Shown: positions 52,547 to 62,063, numbered from the stretch's first letter. The stretch is DNA of 64,000 bases from an uncultured Chitinophaga sp. (GCF_946479755.1 NZ_CAMLHC010000028.1:1-64000); one strand, 5' to 3'. Notes: generated by a model from the sequence alone, not told the origin. Numbers and translations are program-made.

Positions 52547-54295
52547 TTATTCCAGTCTGATGGTGGTAACGGGGGTACCGGCAGGAATCATCGGAAACAC
52601 GTTGTCTTCTTTTTCCACCACTACTTCCAGCAGGTAAGCTCCTTCGGTGGCCAGCATTTCATCAATGGCAGCGGAGATATCTTCCCTGGCAGTGACTTTT
52701 TTGCCCGGGATAAAAAACCCTTTGGCGATCTGAACGAAGTCGGGGTTGACCATTTCAGTGGAAGAGTAACGTTTATCGAAGAACAGTTGCTGCCACTGGC
52801 GTACCATGCCGAGGAAGTTATTGTTCAGGATCACGATCTTCACGCCGATTTTGGATTGGTAGATGGTGCCCAGTTCCTGGAGCGTCATCTGGAAACAACC
52901 ATCACCGATAACGGCCACGACTTCTTTTTCCGGTGTGCCCATTTTAGCGCCCATGGCGGCTGGCAGTGAGAAGCCCATAGTGCCCATGCCTCCGGAAGTG
53001 ATGTTGGTATTTGGATTTTTGAAGCGGTAATAACGGGAAGCGATCATCTGGTGCTGTCCTACGTCTGTTACCAGTACTGCTTCTCCTTTTGTTTTTTCAG
53101 AGATCAGGCGTACTACTTCCGCCATTTTCAGTTCACCGGTTTCAGGATACAGTTCACCATGCTGAACTTTATCGTATTCTTTTTTGTCGGCGGCCCTGAA
53201 CTCAGCCAGCCATTCCTCGTGCCTGGCGGGCTGTACTTCTTTGAGCAGCGCCTGGAGCGCGGTTTTAGCATCTGCATGCAGTGCTACGTCTGCTTTGATG
53301 ATTTTATTGATTTCAGCTGCGTCGATTTCGATGTGGATCACTTTTGCGTTGGCCACATAAGTGCTCACGTCACCCGTTACACGGTCATCGAAACGCATGC
53401 CTACCGCGATAACGGTATCACACTCACCGGTGAGGATATTGGGCGCGTAGTTGCCGTGCATTCCCAGTAAGCCTACATACAGCGGATGATCTACCGGAAC
53501 GGCAGACAAACCGAGCAGCGTGGAAGCCATGGGGATGTGCGCTTTCTCCGCCAGCGCTATCAGTTCTTTTTCGGCGCCGGACAACAGTACGCCGTGGCCT
53601 ACCAGCAGGTAGGGTTTCTTCGCCGAGTTGATCAGCGCAGCAGCTTCTTTCACCGCGTCCAGTCTCAATTCCGGTACCGGCTGATAGCTACGTATATGCG
53701 TGCACGGTACATACTCGTATTCACATTCGCCGACCTGTGCATTTTTGGTGATATCTACCAGAACGGGGCCGGGACGGCCGCTGCGGGCGATATAAAAAGC
53801 TTTGGCGATAGCGCCGGGGATGTCTTCCTGGCGGGTCACCTGTATATTCCATTTAGTGATGGGCATGGTGATACCGATCACGTCAGTTTCCTGGAAAGCG
53901 TCTGTACCCAGCAGGGAAGCAGCCACCTGGCCGGTGATGCACACCATGGGCGTACTGTCCATATAAGCGTCTGCAAGGCCGGTGACCAGGTTGGTAGCGC
54001 CCGGGCCGGAGGTGGCGAAAGCCACTCCTACTTTGCCGGAGCTGCGGGCATAACCCTGGGCCGCATGTGTAGCACCCTGTTCATGCCTTACCAGTATATG
54101 ATGTACCTTGTCCTGGAAATCGTACAGGGCATCATAGATAGGCATGATAGCCCCGCCGGGATAACCGAAGATGGTGTCCACACCTTCTGCGATGAGGGAA
54201 CGGATCACAGCTTCTGAGCCGGAAATAACAGGCTTTGCAGACAACCGCTTATCGGCTTTCTCAGCTTTCATCGGTAACACATCCTTCTGTTGCAT
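52547..54295 (-). CDS. ilvB: acetolactate synthase large (catalytic) subunit
   Basis: A thiamin diphosphate enzyme that makes acetolactate from two pyruvates or acetohydroxybutyrate from pyruvate and oxobutanoate. From the chosen start MQQKDVLP it has 582 residues. The catalytic Glu lies in [14 protein letters not shown] and the [24 protein letters not shown] segment, and the ThDP site in [16 protein letters not shown]. All three candidate starts (54331, 54295 and 54271) lie within the 3' end of ilvD, with 71, 35 or 11 nt of overlap; the shorter overlaps are more likely. The gene is translationally linked to ilvD. Confidence 0.93.
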   Translation of the reverse strand: MQQKDVLPMKAEKADKRLSAKPVISGSEAVIRSLIAEGVDTIFGYPGGAIMPIYDALYDFQDKVHHILVRHEQGATHAAQGYARSSGKVGVAFATSGPGATNLVTGLADAYMDSTPMVCITGQVAASLLGTDAFQETDVIGITMPITKWNIQVTRQEDIPGAIAKAFYIARSGRPGPVLVDITKNAQVGECEYEYVPCTHIRSYQPVPELRLDAVKEAAALINSAKKPYLLVGHGVLLSGAEKELIALAEKAHIPMASTLLGLSAVPVDHPLYVGLLGMHGNYAPNILTGECDTVIAVGMRFDDRVTGDVSTYVANAKVIHIEIDAAEINKIIKADVALHADAKTALQALLKEVQPARHEEWLAEFRAADKKEYDKVQHGELYPETGELKMAEVVRLISEKTKGEAVLVTDVGQHQMIASRYYRFKNPNTNITSGGMGTMGFSLPAAMGAKMGTPEKEVVAVIGDGCFQMTLQELGTIYQSKIGVKIVILNNNFLGMVRQWQQLFFDKRYSSTEMVNPDFVQIAKGFFIPGKKVTAREDISAAIDEMLATEGAYLLEVVVEKEDNVFPMIPAGTPVTTIRLE

Positions 54296-55940
54296 TTTTA
54301 ACAAGTTTTGCGTACTTAAATAAGATTCCATTGGATACCTTCAGGGCGGGAGCGGTCCACCGGGCCCTGCGGGCTGCCAGTTCTTCGTCGCTCACTTCCA
54401 TATTGATGGTATTGTTCACTGCATCTATCTCGATCATGTCACCGTCTTCTACCAGTGCGATGTTACCGCCTTCGAAAGCTTCGGGGGTGATATGTCCCAC
54501 CACGAAACCGTGGGTACCACCGGAGAAGCGGCCGTCGGTGATCAGTGCCACGCTTTTGCCCAGACCTACGCCCATAATGGCGCTGGTAGGTTTCAGCATT
54601 TCCGGCATGCCGGGGGCGCCTTTCGGGCCTACCTGGCGGATCACCACTACATCACCTTCTTTCACCCGTCCGGACTGGATGCCGGCAATGAGTTCAAATT
54701 CACCGTCGAACACGCGGGCAGGTCCTCTGAACTGTTCGCCTTCCTTACCGGTGATTTTGGCAACGGAGCCTTTTTCAGCGAGGTTGCCGTATAATATCTG
54801 GATATGGCCGTTGGCTTTCAGCGGCTTCTCCACGGGAACGATAATATCCTGTTTGCTGAAGTCGATATCCGGAACGTTTTCCAGGTTTTCAGCGAGGGTT
54901 TTGCCTGTTACGGTCAGGCAGTGACCGTGCAGGTAGCCTTTTTTCAGCAGGTATTTCATCACTAATGGAACGCCGCCGATGTTGTGGAGGTCTTCCATGA
55001 GGAATTTACCGCTGGGTTTGAGGTCTGCGATCAGCGGGGTTTTGTCGCTGGACAGCTGGAAGTCTTCCAGTGTTACGGACACGCCCACAGATTTTGCGAT
55101 GGCGATAAAGTGCAGTACTGCGTTGGTGCTGCCGCCCAGGGCCATGATCACGGTGAGGGCATTTTCAAAAGCCTCTTTGGTCATGATGTCTCTGGGTTTA
55201 ATATCTCTTTCAAGGAGCAGGCGGATGTATTGGCCGACGTTGGCGCATTCTTCCTTTTTTTCCTTGCTCAGTGCGGGGCTGGATGAGCTATAGGGCAGGC
55301 TCATACCGAGTGCTTCGATAGCGGAAGACATGGTATTGGCCGTGTACATACCGCCGCAGGCGCCGGCGCCGGGGCAGGAGTTTTGTACGATGCCTTTAAA
55401 GTCGCCTTCATCGAGTTTACCGGCCATTTTCTGACCCAGTGCTTCGAAGGCGGAGATGATGTTAAGGTCCTGGCCTTTGTATTTGCCGGGTGCGATGGTA
55501 CCGCCGTACACCATGATAGCGGGGCGGTTGAGGCGGCCCATGGCCATCAGGGAGCCGGGCATGTTTTTATCGCAGCCGGGCACGGTGATGAGTGCATCGT
55601 AGTATTGTGCACCACAAACGGTTTCAATGGAATCAGCGATCAGGTCGCGGCTTACCAGGGAATAACGCATACCGGGGGTACCGTTGCTCATACCGTCGCT
55701 GACGCCGATGGTGTGGAAGGTCAGGCCGACCAGGTCGTTGGCCCAGACGCTTTTTTTCACATCCTGTGCGAGGTCATTGAGGTGCATATTGCAGGTATTG
55801 CCATCGTAGCCCATGGAGGCGATGCCGACCTGTGCTTTTTTCAGGTCTGCTTCTGTGAGGCCGATACCGTAGAGCTGTGCCTGCGCAGCGGGCTGCGTAG
55901 GGTCCTGAGTAATCGTCTTGCTGTATTTATTTAATTCCAT
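54261..55940 (-). CDS. ilvD: dihydroxy-acid dehydratase
   Basis: An iron-sulphur enzyme that dehydrates 2,3-dihydroxy-isovalerate and its isoleucine homologue to the keto acids. The 559-residue protein has cluster-ligand cysteines in [28 protein letters not shown] and [20 protein letters not shown], and the C-terminal [17 protein letters not shown]. It is the second gene of the operon, 255 nt after ilvE. That gap holds a word-repeat hairpin but no gene. Confidence 0.96.
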   Translation of the reverse strand: MELNKYSKTITQDPTQPAAQAQLYGIGLTEADLKKAQVGIASMGYDGNTCNMHLNDLAQDVKKSVWANDLVGLTFHTIGVSDGMSNGTPGMRYSLVSRDLIADSIETVCGAQYYDALITVPGCDKNMPGSLMAMGRLNRPAIMVYGGTIAPGKYKGQDLNIISAFEALGQKMAGKLDEGDFKGIVQNSCPGAGACGGMYTANTMSSAIEALGMSLPYSSSSPALSKEKKEECANVGQYIRLLLERDIKPRDIMTKEAFENALTVIMALGGSTNAVLHFIAIAKSVGVSVTLEDFQLSSDKTPLIADLKPSGKFLMEDLHNIGGVPLVMKYLLKKGYLHGHCLTVTGKTLAENLENVPDIDFSKQDIIVPVEKPLKANGHIQILYGNLAEKGSVAKITGKEGEQFRGPARVFDGEFELIAGIQSGRVKEGDVVVIRQVGPKGAPGMPEMLKPTSAIMGVGLGKSVALITDGRFSGGTHGFVVGHITPEAFEGGNIALVEDGDMIEIDAVNNTINMEVSDEELAARRARWTAPALKVSNGILFKYAKLVKNATEGCVTDES

Positions 55941-56137
55941 TGCTATTAATATTTCCCGGATTACCAGCTGTTTGATAGTAACCCTATTTTAAAAATCCTT
56001 CACAAAATACCCGGAGAGGCCGGCAAATTCAAACCAAATATTTCCGGTAAACCGGTCTTCAAATCTGCCTCCGGATCTCTCAAAGTCTTTACTGTAGAGG
56101 ATTCTCTGTTTTTCGTTTTACAAGGTCCAAGGGAAGC

Positions 56138-56192
56138 TTTTAGCTTTTAGCTGCCAGCATTTAGCACTGACAGCTAAAATACTAACAGCTAA
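56138..56192. repeat. word-repeat inverted repeat of NNNTAGC heptamers
   Basis: The left side has heptamers TTTTAGC, TTTTAGC, TGCCAGC, ATTTAGC (56138-56165). The right side has GCTAAA words in inverse order. The core stem is TTTTAGCTG/CAGCTAAAA. It lies just after the ilvE stop, inside the operon, and is the same word family as at 51819. Confidence 0.8.
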
Positions 56193-56195
56193 AGG

Positions 56196-57098
56196 CTATG
56201 CTAATTGTGCTTCACGTTGAAAGGTTTTTTCCAGCACTTTCGCTTTATATGCCTGTTGTAATACTTTTCCGAGAGAAGAAGCCCATGGTTTGGCGAAAGC
56301 TTGTCCATCGATAGATTCGAGGCCTACTACCTCTGCAGCGGTACCGCAGAAGAAAGCGGCGTCTGCCTGTTTTAATTCAGCGATGGTGAACAGTTTTTCT
56401 TCGAGCGGGATTTGCAGTTCGTGGCAAAGTTCGATAACGGTGGCGCGGGTAATGCCGGGGAGAATGTTACCGGGAGGAGGAGTGAAGATTTTGCCGTCTT
56501 TTTCAAAGAAGATGTTAGCACCCGGGCCTTCCGCAACATTACCATTCATATCCAGCAGCAGGGCTTCATCGTATCCTTTTTGTTTGGCTTCCTGCGAGGC
56601 GAGTATCGAGTTTACATACAGGCCGGCCGATTTGGATTCTATCTGGAACGCTTTCGGGTTCGGTCTTTCAAAAGAGGAAGTCATGATGCGCAGGAGTTTT
56701 TCACCGAGGTAGGCGCCCCATTCCCATGCGCAGATGAGTATGTTGGACTTGCTCGCTGCTTTCAGGGTCATGTTGGGCGGACAGAACACCAGCGGGCGGA
56801 TGTAGGCTTCCTCCATGTTGTTCATCTCCAGTACCTTGTAACACGCGGCGATCAGCTCATCGTTGTCAAAGTTGTAAGGGATGTGGATCAGTTCGCAGGA
56901 GCGCTTCAGGCGGTCGAAGTGTTCCTTCGCTTTGAAGACTTTTACTTCCCCGTTGGCCGTTTTATAGGCACGGATGCCTTCGAATACGGCGTAGCCGTAG
57001 TGAAGCGATTGACCGAAAAGGTCTGTGGTGGCTGCTGTTGCTTTCAGATACTCACCGTCGAGATAGAGAATGGTGTCGTTGTTGTAATAGCTATACAT
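56196..57098 (-). CDS. ilvE: branched-chain amino acid aminotransferase
   Basis: A fold type IV PLP enzyme that transfers the amino group in the last step of Val, Leu and Ile synthesis. The 300-residue protein shows LFGQSLHYGYAVFEGIRAYKT, the PLP-lysine region (YVNSILASQEAKQKGYDEALLLDMNGNVAEGPGANIFF, residues about 166-203) and GITRATVIELCHEL. It is the first structural gene of the operon and starts 39 nt after the attenuator terminator. Confidence 0.96.
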   Translation of the reverse strand: MYSYYNNDTILYLDGEYLKATAATTDLFGQSLHYGYAVFEGIRAYKTANGEVKVFKAKEHFDRLKRSCELIHIPYNFDNDELIAACYKVLEMNNMEEAYIRPLVFCPPNMTLKAASKSNILICAWEWGAYLGEKLLRIMTSSFERPNPKAFQIESKSAGLYVNSILASQEAKQKGYDEALLLDMNGNVAEGPGANIFFEKDGKIFTPPPGNILPGITRATVIELCHELQIPLEEKLFTIAELKQADAAFFCGTAAEVVGLESIDGQAFAKPWASSLGKVLQQAYKAKVLEKTFQREAQLA

Positions 57099-57136
57099 AA
57101 AATTGAATTATTAGCGTCAAAATGTAGTTAGTGGTC

Positions 57137-57169
57137 AAAAAAAAAGCCTTCCTCTTTGCGGAGGAAGGC
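57137..57169 (-). terminator. attenuator terminator of the ilv operon
   Basis: On the minus strand GCCTTCCTC (57169-57161) pairs with GAGGAAGGC (57154-57146), loop CGCAAA, then nine T residues. Its 5' half CCTTCCTCCG can instead pair with CGGAGGATAGG at the end of the leader ORF: 10 bp with one bulged T, the antiterminator. Confidence 0.92.
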
Positions 57170-57199
57170 GTTATATCGATTTTGATTATGCACGTGTAC

Positions 57200-57316
57200 C
57201 TATCCTCCGAAATGGTGGCTAATAATGACAACGACGATAATCACGACCTTCGTGATAGCCCAGTTGAGCTGAGGTACGATGTGATTAAGTTTTATATTGT
57301 CTTTATTTTCCCACAT
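57200..57316 (-). CDS. ilv leader peptide (Val/Ile-rich, 38 aa)
   Basis: A 38-codon ORF ending AITKVVIIVVVIISHHFGG. It has nine consecutive Val/Ile codons at positions 24-32 and further Ile, Leu and Val codons before them. The last codons and stop (GGA GGA TAG) form the antiterminator arm. A small hairpin ATCACG/CGTGAT (57256-57240) overlaps codons 21-26 and may pause the polymerase or ribosome. The start ATG is the farthest upstream one and follows the promoter by a short leader; a start within the ORF cannot be excluded. Stalling for lack of charged Val or Ile tRNA would open the downstream ilvEDBNCA genes. Confidence 0.85.
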   Translation of the reverse strand: MWENKDNIKLNHIVPQLNWAITKVVIIVVVIISHHFGG

Positions 57317-57344
57317 AAGGAGGTGATAATTGTTTCTATCAGTA

Positions 57345-57379
57345 CAAATGTATTCGTGAAAAAAATAAAAAACAACAAA
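57345..57379 (-). promoter_or_regulatory. promoter of the ilv operon
   Basis: TACATTTG (57345-57352 on the minus strand) is a perfect TAnnTTTG -7 element. Upstream, TTG (57373-57375) lies 20 nt away and TTTG (57376-57379) 23 nt away. The leader ATG follows 29 nt downstream of the -7 element. Between 57380 and 57540 I see no gene. Confidence 0.65.
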
Positions 57380-57540
57380 GGGCCAAATATTTCGTCAAAA
57401 ATTAATCCCTTTATATGTTTTTGAAAATATTCAAAAAAAGAAGTCGATTATTAACCCATTTCTAACAAACCGCCAAAACCGGTTACCAAATACTAACAAT
57501 TCCGGTGAGCCTGGAAACAGGAAAAAGCAGGGAGACGGGC

Positions 57541-57577
57541 AAAAAAAATCCCGGTACAGGGTTGTACCGGGATTTTT
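57541..57577 (-). terminator. terminator of the kinase/nucleotidyltransferase unit
   Basis: AAAAAATCCCGGTACA (57542-57557) pairs perfectly with TGTACCGGGATTTTTT (57562-57577), loop GGGT. It separates this unit from the ilv promoter. Confidence 0.9.
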
Positions 57578-57605
57578 TAAAGATTTCATTTAATTGTTCA
57601 CTAGT

Positions 57606-58697
57606 CTAAACCTGTTCACTGACATGGAGGCATTTGTTGATGATAGCCTGCAAGGTGTCTTGTTTTTCGATGAGGCGCTTCAGCAGTACGAGCTGGTTGT
57701 GGGCGCGGTCAAAATTGTGCCGGGCGTACTTGATCGGGTAATACACATCACCGTTGAGATAGTCGGTGAGGAACCGGATTCCCTGCATGTAGATCATGAA
57801 CTTTCCTGCAAAAAAGAGCTGTTCTTTTTCCACTTTGGTTAAAGTGCCGCCGATTTCTTCGAGGTATCCCTGCATGAGGGCTTCGAAGTACGCCTCGCGG
57901 ATAACGATCTGGCTGACATCTGGTTCTTCTTCGGAAACGGGGCAGACGTAGGTGCGTACCATGTCTCCGAGGTCTGAGATGATTTTTCCCGGCATCAGTG
58001 TATCCAGGTCGCAGACGCAGATACCTTCATATGTGTCTTTGTTGAGCAGCACATTGTTGATTTTGGTATCATGGTGCATCAGATGGTCCCTGAATTCGGG
58101 ATTTGTTTTCAGCTGTTCGTAGGTGACTGCGATGTCGGAGTAGCGGAGGAATTCGTCAATCAGCTCTTCTGCTGCTGCCTTTCTGTCTTCCCTGGCGTTA
58201 CGGATGGCTTCCTGGAAAGCGGCGTAACGGAGGGTGAGGTTGTGAAAGTTCGGAATCGAAGCTTTAAACGGCTTCAGGTCGATGCCCGAAAGGTAACTGG
58301 CAAGGCGGCCAAACTGTTTGGCGGCTTCATATGCCTGCTTTGGGTTATCTGCCTGATCTACCGTCACGGACCCGGCAATAAACGGAATCATTCGCCAGTA
58401 TTCGTTGTCCATTACAAAGAGCTCTTCCCCGTTGATAGTGGGTATGGGCGTAATGAACAGATACCCCGGATGATGTGCTGCGAGATAATCGGCTGCCATT
58501 CGCTGGTTGGCGGCTATTACCCCGGGTTCCTTAAATACGTTTACATTGATTTTCTGTAAAACATATTTGCTGCCGTCCTTCTTCTTTTCGAGCAGAAAAG
58601 TGTTGTTGATGTGTCCTGATCCGAATCTTCGGACGTTTAATCCTTCAGGCTCCAGTCCAAAAGCCTGAAGGATTAAGTTGTTGGGTGTTATTTCCAT
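57606..58697 (-). CDS. phosphotransferase-family sugar kinase (NahK-like)
   Basis: A 363-residue kinase of the aminoglycoside phosphotransferase (APH) fold. The catalytic loop is LMHHDTKINNVLLNKD (the HxDxxxxN motif), and the metal-binding Asp is in GICVCDLDTLMPGKIISDLGD. The nearest familiar members are N-acetylhexosamine 1-kinases. Its ATG overlaps the end of the nucleotidyltransferase gene by 10 nt, so the two likely act in turn: the kinase makes a sugar-1-phosphate and the partner activates it to a nucleotide sugar. The sugar itself is unknown. Confidence 0.87.
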   Translation of the reverse strand: MEITPNNLILQAFGLEPEGLNVRRFGSGHINNTFLLEKKKDGSKYVLQKINVNVFKEPGVIAANQRMAADYLAAHHPGYLFITPIPTINGEELFVMDNEYWRMIPFIAGSVTVDQADNPKQAYEAAKQFGRLASYLSGIDLKPFKASIPNFHNLTLRYAAFQEAIRNAREDRKAAAEELIDEFLRYSDIAVTYEQLKTNPEFRDHLMHHDTKINNVLLNKDTYEGICVCDLDTLMPGKIISDLGDMVRTYVCPVSEEEPDVSQIVIREAYFEALMQGYLEEIGGTLTKVEKEQLFFAGKFMIYMQGIRFLTDYLNGDVYYPIKYARHNFDRAHNQLVLLKRLIEKQDTLQAIINKCLHVSEQV

Positions 58698-59590
58698 AAA
58701 TTGTCGGGATATGCTCCGTTTTTAACCAATTCTGACAGACTGGCCTGAACACCGGGTGCATCTTCCTTGTAAGTAACCCCAAACCATTTCGCTGTGGTAG
58801 GCAATACTTTTACCTTACCGATACCACGACGGATAAATTCGTCAGCCACAATCGGAATAAAGAATTCCGATTTCGGGTTGGTGCCGTTTTTCTCCAGGAA
58901 CTCGTTGAACAGCGACTGGCTCATGTCAAATACGCTGGGATGGAAGCCCCAGAAGTTCATGGAAACCGGCGTGTCAGCACCCAGCGGGTGTTTGCTGCCA
59001 TCGGCTTCTTCATAAACGATCTGGCCATTGTCAGTATAAATCTTTGTTCTTTCATTGATGGCGGAGAGGAAACCGGCGCCGTCCACTGCACAAACACCGC
59101 GGGACACGGAACCGTGCTCGCTCACTGTTTTGCCCAGCTCGTAACCTACTACGCTGTAGATGTCCGCTTTGGCGTCGCCCTTCAGGAATGCAGCCATTTT
59201 CACGAAAGCGTCCGCTCCGTAAAAATCATCCGCATTGATCACGGCAAAAGGTTCATTGATGGCGTCTTTCGCACACAGGATAGCATGTGCAGTGCCCCAG
59301 GGTTTGGTACGTTCCGCCGGGATCTGGTAACCACCGGTGAATGAATCCATGTTCTGGAACACGTAATCCGTTGCTACACGGCCTTTGAGCTTAGGTTCAA
59401 AGATCTCTCTGAACTCTGTGGCAAAATTCTCCCGGATAATAAATACGATCTTGCCAAAGCCGGCACGGATAGCATCGTAAATAGAGTAGTCTATGATAGT
59501 CTCACCACTGGGCCCGAAAGCCTGGATTTGCTTCAAACTGCCATATCGACTGGCCATACCGGCCGCTAAAATCAATAAAGTCGGTTGCAT
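58688..59590 (-). CDS. sugar-phosphate nucleotidyltransferase
   Basis: A 300-residue GT-A-fold NTP transferase. The N-terminal LLILAAGMASRYGSLKQIQAFGPSGETIID contains the nucleotide-binding GMASRYG loop (positions about 10-16), and AVINADDFYGADAF is the metal-binding Asp segment. The family forms NDP-sugars from sugar-1-phosphates. It overlaps the downstream kinase by 10 nt and is divergent from the fucosidase gene. Together with the kinase it looks like a salvage module for a free hexose or N-acetylhexosamine. Confidence 0.9.
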   Translation of the reverse strand: MQPTLLILAAGMASRYGSLKQIQAFGPSGETIIDYSIYDAIRAGFGKIVFIIRENFATEFREIFEPKLKGRVATDYVFQNMDSFTGGYQIPAERTKPWGTAHAILCAKDAINEPFAVINADDFYGADAFVKMAAFLKGDAKADIYSVVGYELGKTVSEHGSVSRGVCAVDGAGFLSAINERTKIYTDNGQIVYEEADGSKHPLGADTPVSMNFWGFHPSVFDMSQSLFNEFLEKNGTNPKSEFFIPIVADEFIRRGIGKVKVLPTTAKWFGVTYKEDAPGVQASLSELVKNGAYPDNLWK

Positions 59591-59721
59591 TTTTCTGATA
59601 TTATTTTATAATTTTCAATGTTTTGCCTGAAAATATCGGCGCTAAATATAATCATTAAACCTATTTTCACGCTTTCTTTTTGTGGACAACACATATTTTA
59701 ATGATTAATTTAAACGGAACG

Positions 59722-61062
59722 ATGAAAAGACTACTTGTGCTGGGAGCCTGTGCCATGCAGCTTTGTATGACTGCTAATGCGCAACAGAAAACCAATCCGG
59801 ACGACATCAAAGACAAAATGCAATGGTTTGCCGACGCTAAACTCGGCATCTTCATCCACTGGGGCATTTACTCAGTGAAAGGAATCGATGAATCCTGGTC
59901 ATTCCACAACAAAAAAATCTCCTACCCCGATTACATGCAGCAGCTGAAAGGCTTTACTGCCAGTAATTACAACCCGCAGGAATGGGCCGATCTGATCAAG
60001 GAATCCGGCGCCCGTTACGCGGTCGTTACCACCAAACACCACGATGGCGTGGCTTTGTGGGACAGCAAATACAGCAAGCTCGACGTCGTTAACAGCACCC
60101 CGGCCAAACGGGACGTGCTCACACCGCTCTACACCGCTTTGCGGCGCGACAGTATCAAATGTGGTGCCTATTTTTCGTTGATTGACTGGAGTTATCCCGA
60201 TTATCCACAGTTCCTGAAAGACAGCAACCGCTATGATATCAAGACACAACCCGCCCGCTGGCAGCGTTTCCTGAAATTCTACGAAGGCCAGATGGAAGAG
60301 GTTATGACTAAATTCAATCCCGATCTCTGGTGGTTCGACGGCGACTGGGAGCACTCCGCAGAAGAATGGGAAGCAGCCAAAATGCGTAAAATGCTCACCA
60401 CCCACAACCCCAACACCATTATCAACGGGCGTTTACAGGGTTATGGCGACTACGACACCCCGGAACAAAACTTCCCGGTGACCCGTCCCCACTACCACTG
60501 GTGGGAACTGTGCATGACCATCAACAACAACTGGGGATGGCAGCCACAGGACACCAACTGGAAAACACCATTCGAAATCATTACCATCTTCGTAGATGCA
60601 GTGGCCAACGGCGGTAACCTCCTGCTCGACATCGGCCCTAAAGCCGACGGCACCATCCCCGCAGAAGAAGTGAACATCCTGAAAGAACTGGGCGCCTGGA
60701 ATAAAAAGAACGGTGAAGCCGTCTTCAATACCATCGCAGGCCTGCCGCTGGGACACTTCTATGGCCCTACCACCCTCTCCAAAGACTCTACCACCCTGTA
60801 TCTCTTCCTGCCCGGCAAAACCAGCGGACAGACCGTGATTAAAGGGCTGAGCAACAAAATTGAAGAGATCAGCGTAGTCGGCAATGGCACTAAACTGAAT
60901 CATAAAGTAGTTGGTAAAATATCCTGGAGCCCCGTGCCCGGCCTCGTTTATATCGATGTACCGGAAAATGTGCAGGATAAATATGTCACCGTACTGAAAG
61001 TAAAACTGGACAAACCAGTGAAGCTGTACCGCGGCAAAGGCGGATTTCTGACGAACGAATAA
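59722..61062 (+). CDS. alpha-L-fucosidase, glycoside hydrolase family 29
   Basis: A 446-residue exported retaining fucosidase. A signal peptide (MKRLLVLGACAMQLCMTANA) precedes the catalytic barrel, with the N-terminal block WFADAKLGIFIHWGIYSV, the strand YAVVTTKHHDGVALWDSKYS, and the nucleophile Asp in DLWWFDGDWEHSAEEW. A C-terminal beta-sandwich (about residues 350-446) follows. The start MKRLLVLG is chosen over an ATG 42 nt upstream because it opens the signal sequence. It would release fucose from plant or microbial glycans in the periplasm. Confidence 0.93.
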   Translation: MKRLLVLGACAMQLCMTANAQQKTNPDDIKDKMQWFADAKLGIFIHWGIYSVKGIDESWSFHNKKISYPDYMQQLKGFTASNYNPQEWADLIKESGARYAVVTTKHHDGVALWDSKYSKLDVVNSTPAKRDVLTPLYTALRRDSIKCGAYFSLIDWSYPDYPQFLKDSNRYDIKTQPARWQRFLKFYEGQMEEVMTKFNPDLWWFDGDWEHSAEEWEAAKMRKMLTTHNPNTIINGRLQGYGDYDTPEQNFPVTRPHYHWWELCMTINNNWGWQPQDTNWKTPFEIITIFVDAVANGGNLLLDIGPKADGTIPAEEVNILKELGAWNKKNGEAVFNTIAGLPLGHFYGPTTLSKDSTTLYLFLPGKTSGQTVIKGLSNKIEEISVVGNGTKLNHKVVGKISWSPVPGLVYIDVPENVQDKYVTVLKVKLDKPVKLYRGKGGFLTNE

Positions 61063-61070
61063 TCATTGGC

Positions 61071-61108
61071 ATTCCGTGTTCCCCGGCGTGGCTCAGGGAA
61101 CACGGAAT
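61071..61108 (+). terminator. hairpin after the fucosidase gene
   Basis: ATTCCGTGTTCCC (61071-61083) pairs perfectly with GGGAACACGGAAT (61096-61108), followed by an AT-rich but not T-only tail. Confidence 0.7.
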
Positions 61109-61119
61109 ATAATTAAGAC

Positions 61120-61998
61120 ATGGACACCAGCAATATCACACTAGACAACCTCACCCCTTCGTGGCTGCCGGCGCAGCTGGAAGCGGCGATGTTGCGGCTT
61201 GATAAGCTGGACGTGGAAATTTCTGGCAACAAATGGTTTAAGCTCAAATACAACCTGGAGGCTGCCCGTAGCGAAGGCAAACAACATATCCTTACTTTCG
61301 GCGGCGCCTTCTCCAATCATATCGCCGCCACCGCCGCAGCCTGCCGCGAAGCCGGCCTGCGCTGTACCGGCATCATCCGGGGCGAACAGCCCGCCTTGCC
61401 GGGCCATACGCTGCAGACCGCGCTGGACAAGGGTATGGAGCTGGAGTTCGTCAGCCGGGAAACCTACCGGCACTATCGCGCCTCCTTTGAAGACCGACCG
61501 GGCATCTACCTCATACCAGAGGGCGGACACAACGCTGCCGGCGCCCGCGGCTGCGAAGAAATCCTTTCCCTGTTCCCCACCGGGCATTTTACACATATCC
61601 TCTGCGCCGTGGGGACCGGCACTACCCTGGCCGGCCTTATCAACAGCGCCACCCCGGCACAAACCGTTATCGGTATCCCCGTGCTCAAAGGCGCCGGTTA
61701 TCTCGAAGCAGCAGTGAAAGCTCTGCTACATCCCGGTCAAACATGCCACTGGCAACTACTACATGACTTTCATGGGGGCGGCTATGCAAAAGTGAAACCG
61801 GACCTTATAGATTTTATCAATACTTTTTTTGCGGAAACAGGCATTCCAACCGACATCATTTATACCGGAAAACTGGTCCGCGCTTTCCGTGAATTAATCC
61901 ATCAGCGCTACTTTCCTGACAATAGCAAAGTATTATTAATACATACCGGCGGGTTGCAGGGCAATCTTTCCCTGCCTCCGGACGTTCTCTCCCTATAA
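61120..61998 (+). CDS. PLP-dependent ACC deaminase / D-cysteine desulfhydrase family protein
   Basis: A 292-residue fold type II PLP enzyme. The PLP lysine is in ISGNKWFKLKYNLEAA, the conserved TFGGAFSNHIAATAAACRE follows, and CAVGTGTTLAGLI is the phosphate loop. Members deaminate 1-aminocyclopropane-1-carboxylate, or desulfhydrate D-cysteine to pyruvate, ammonia and sulphide. ACC deaminases of this group need specific active-site residues that I cannot check without an alignment, and D-cysteine activity is commoner. It stands alone between the fucosidase and an unknown gene. Confidence 0.88.
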   Translation: MDTSNITLDNLTPSWLPAQLEAAMLRLDKLDVEISGNKWFKLKYNLEAARSEGKQHILTFGGAFSNHIAATAAACREAGLRCTGIIRGEQPALPGHTLQTALDKGMELEFVSRETYRHYRASFEDRPGIYLIPEGGHNAAGARGCEEILSLFPTGHFTHILCAVGTGTTLAGLINSATPAQTVIGIPVLKGAGYLEAAVKALLHPGQTCHWQLLHDFHGGGYAKVKPDLIDFINTFFAETGIPTDIIYTGKLVRAFRELIHQRYFPDNSKVLLIHTGGLQGNLSLPPDVLSL

Positions 61999-62063
61999 AA
62001 ACTGTTCATTATATTTGAACGGTAGTGTATTTTTGCCAACTTTAAGAGATACGGATTTTTAGT

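Noticed and set aside
57131..57424. 97-codon open frame on the plus strand over the ilv leader
   Set aside because: It is antisense to the promoter, leader and terminator, has no family resemblance, and its opening lysines come from the terminator's A-run.
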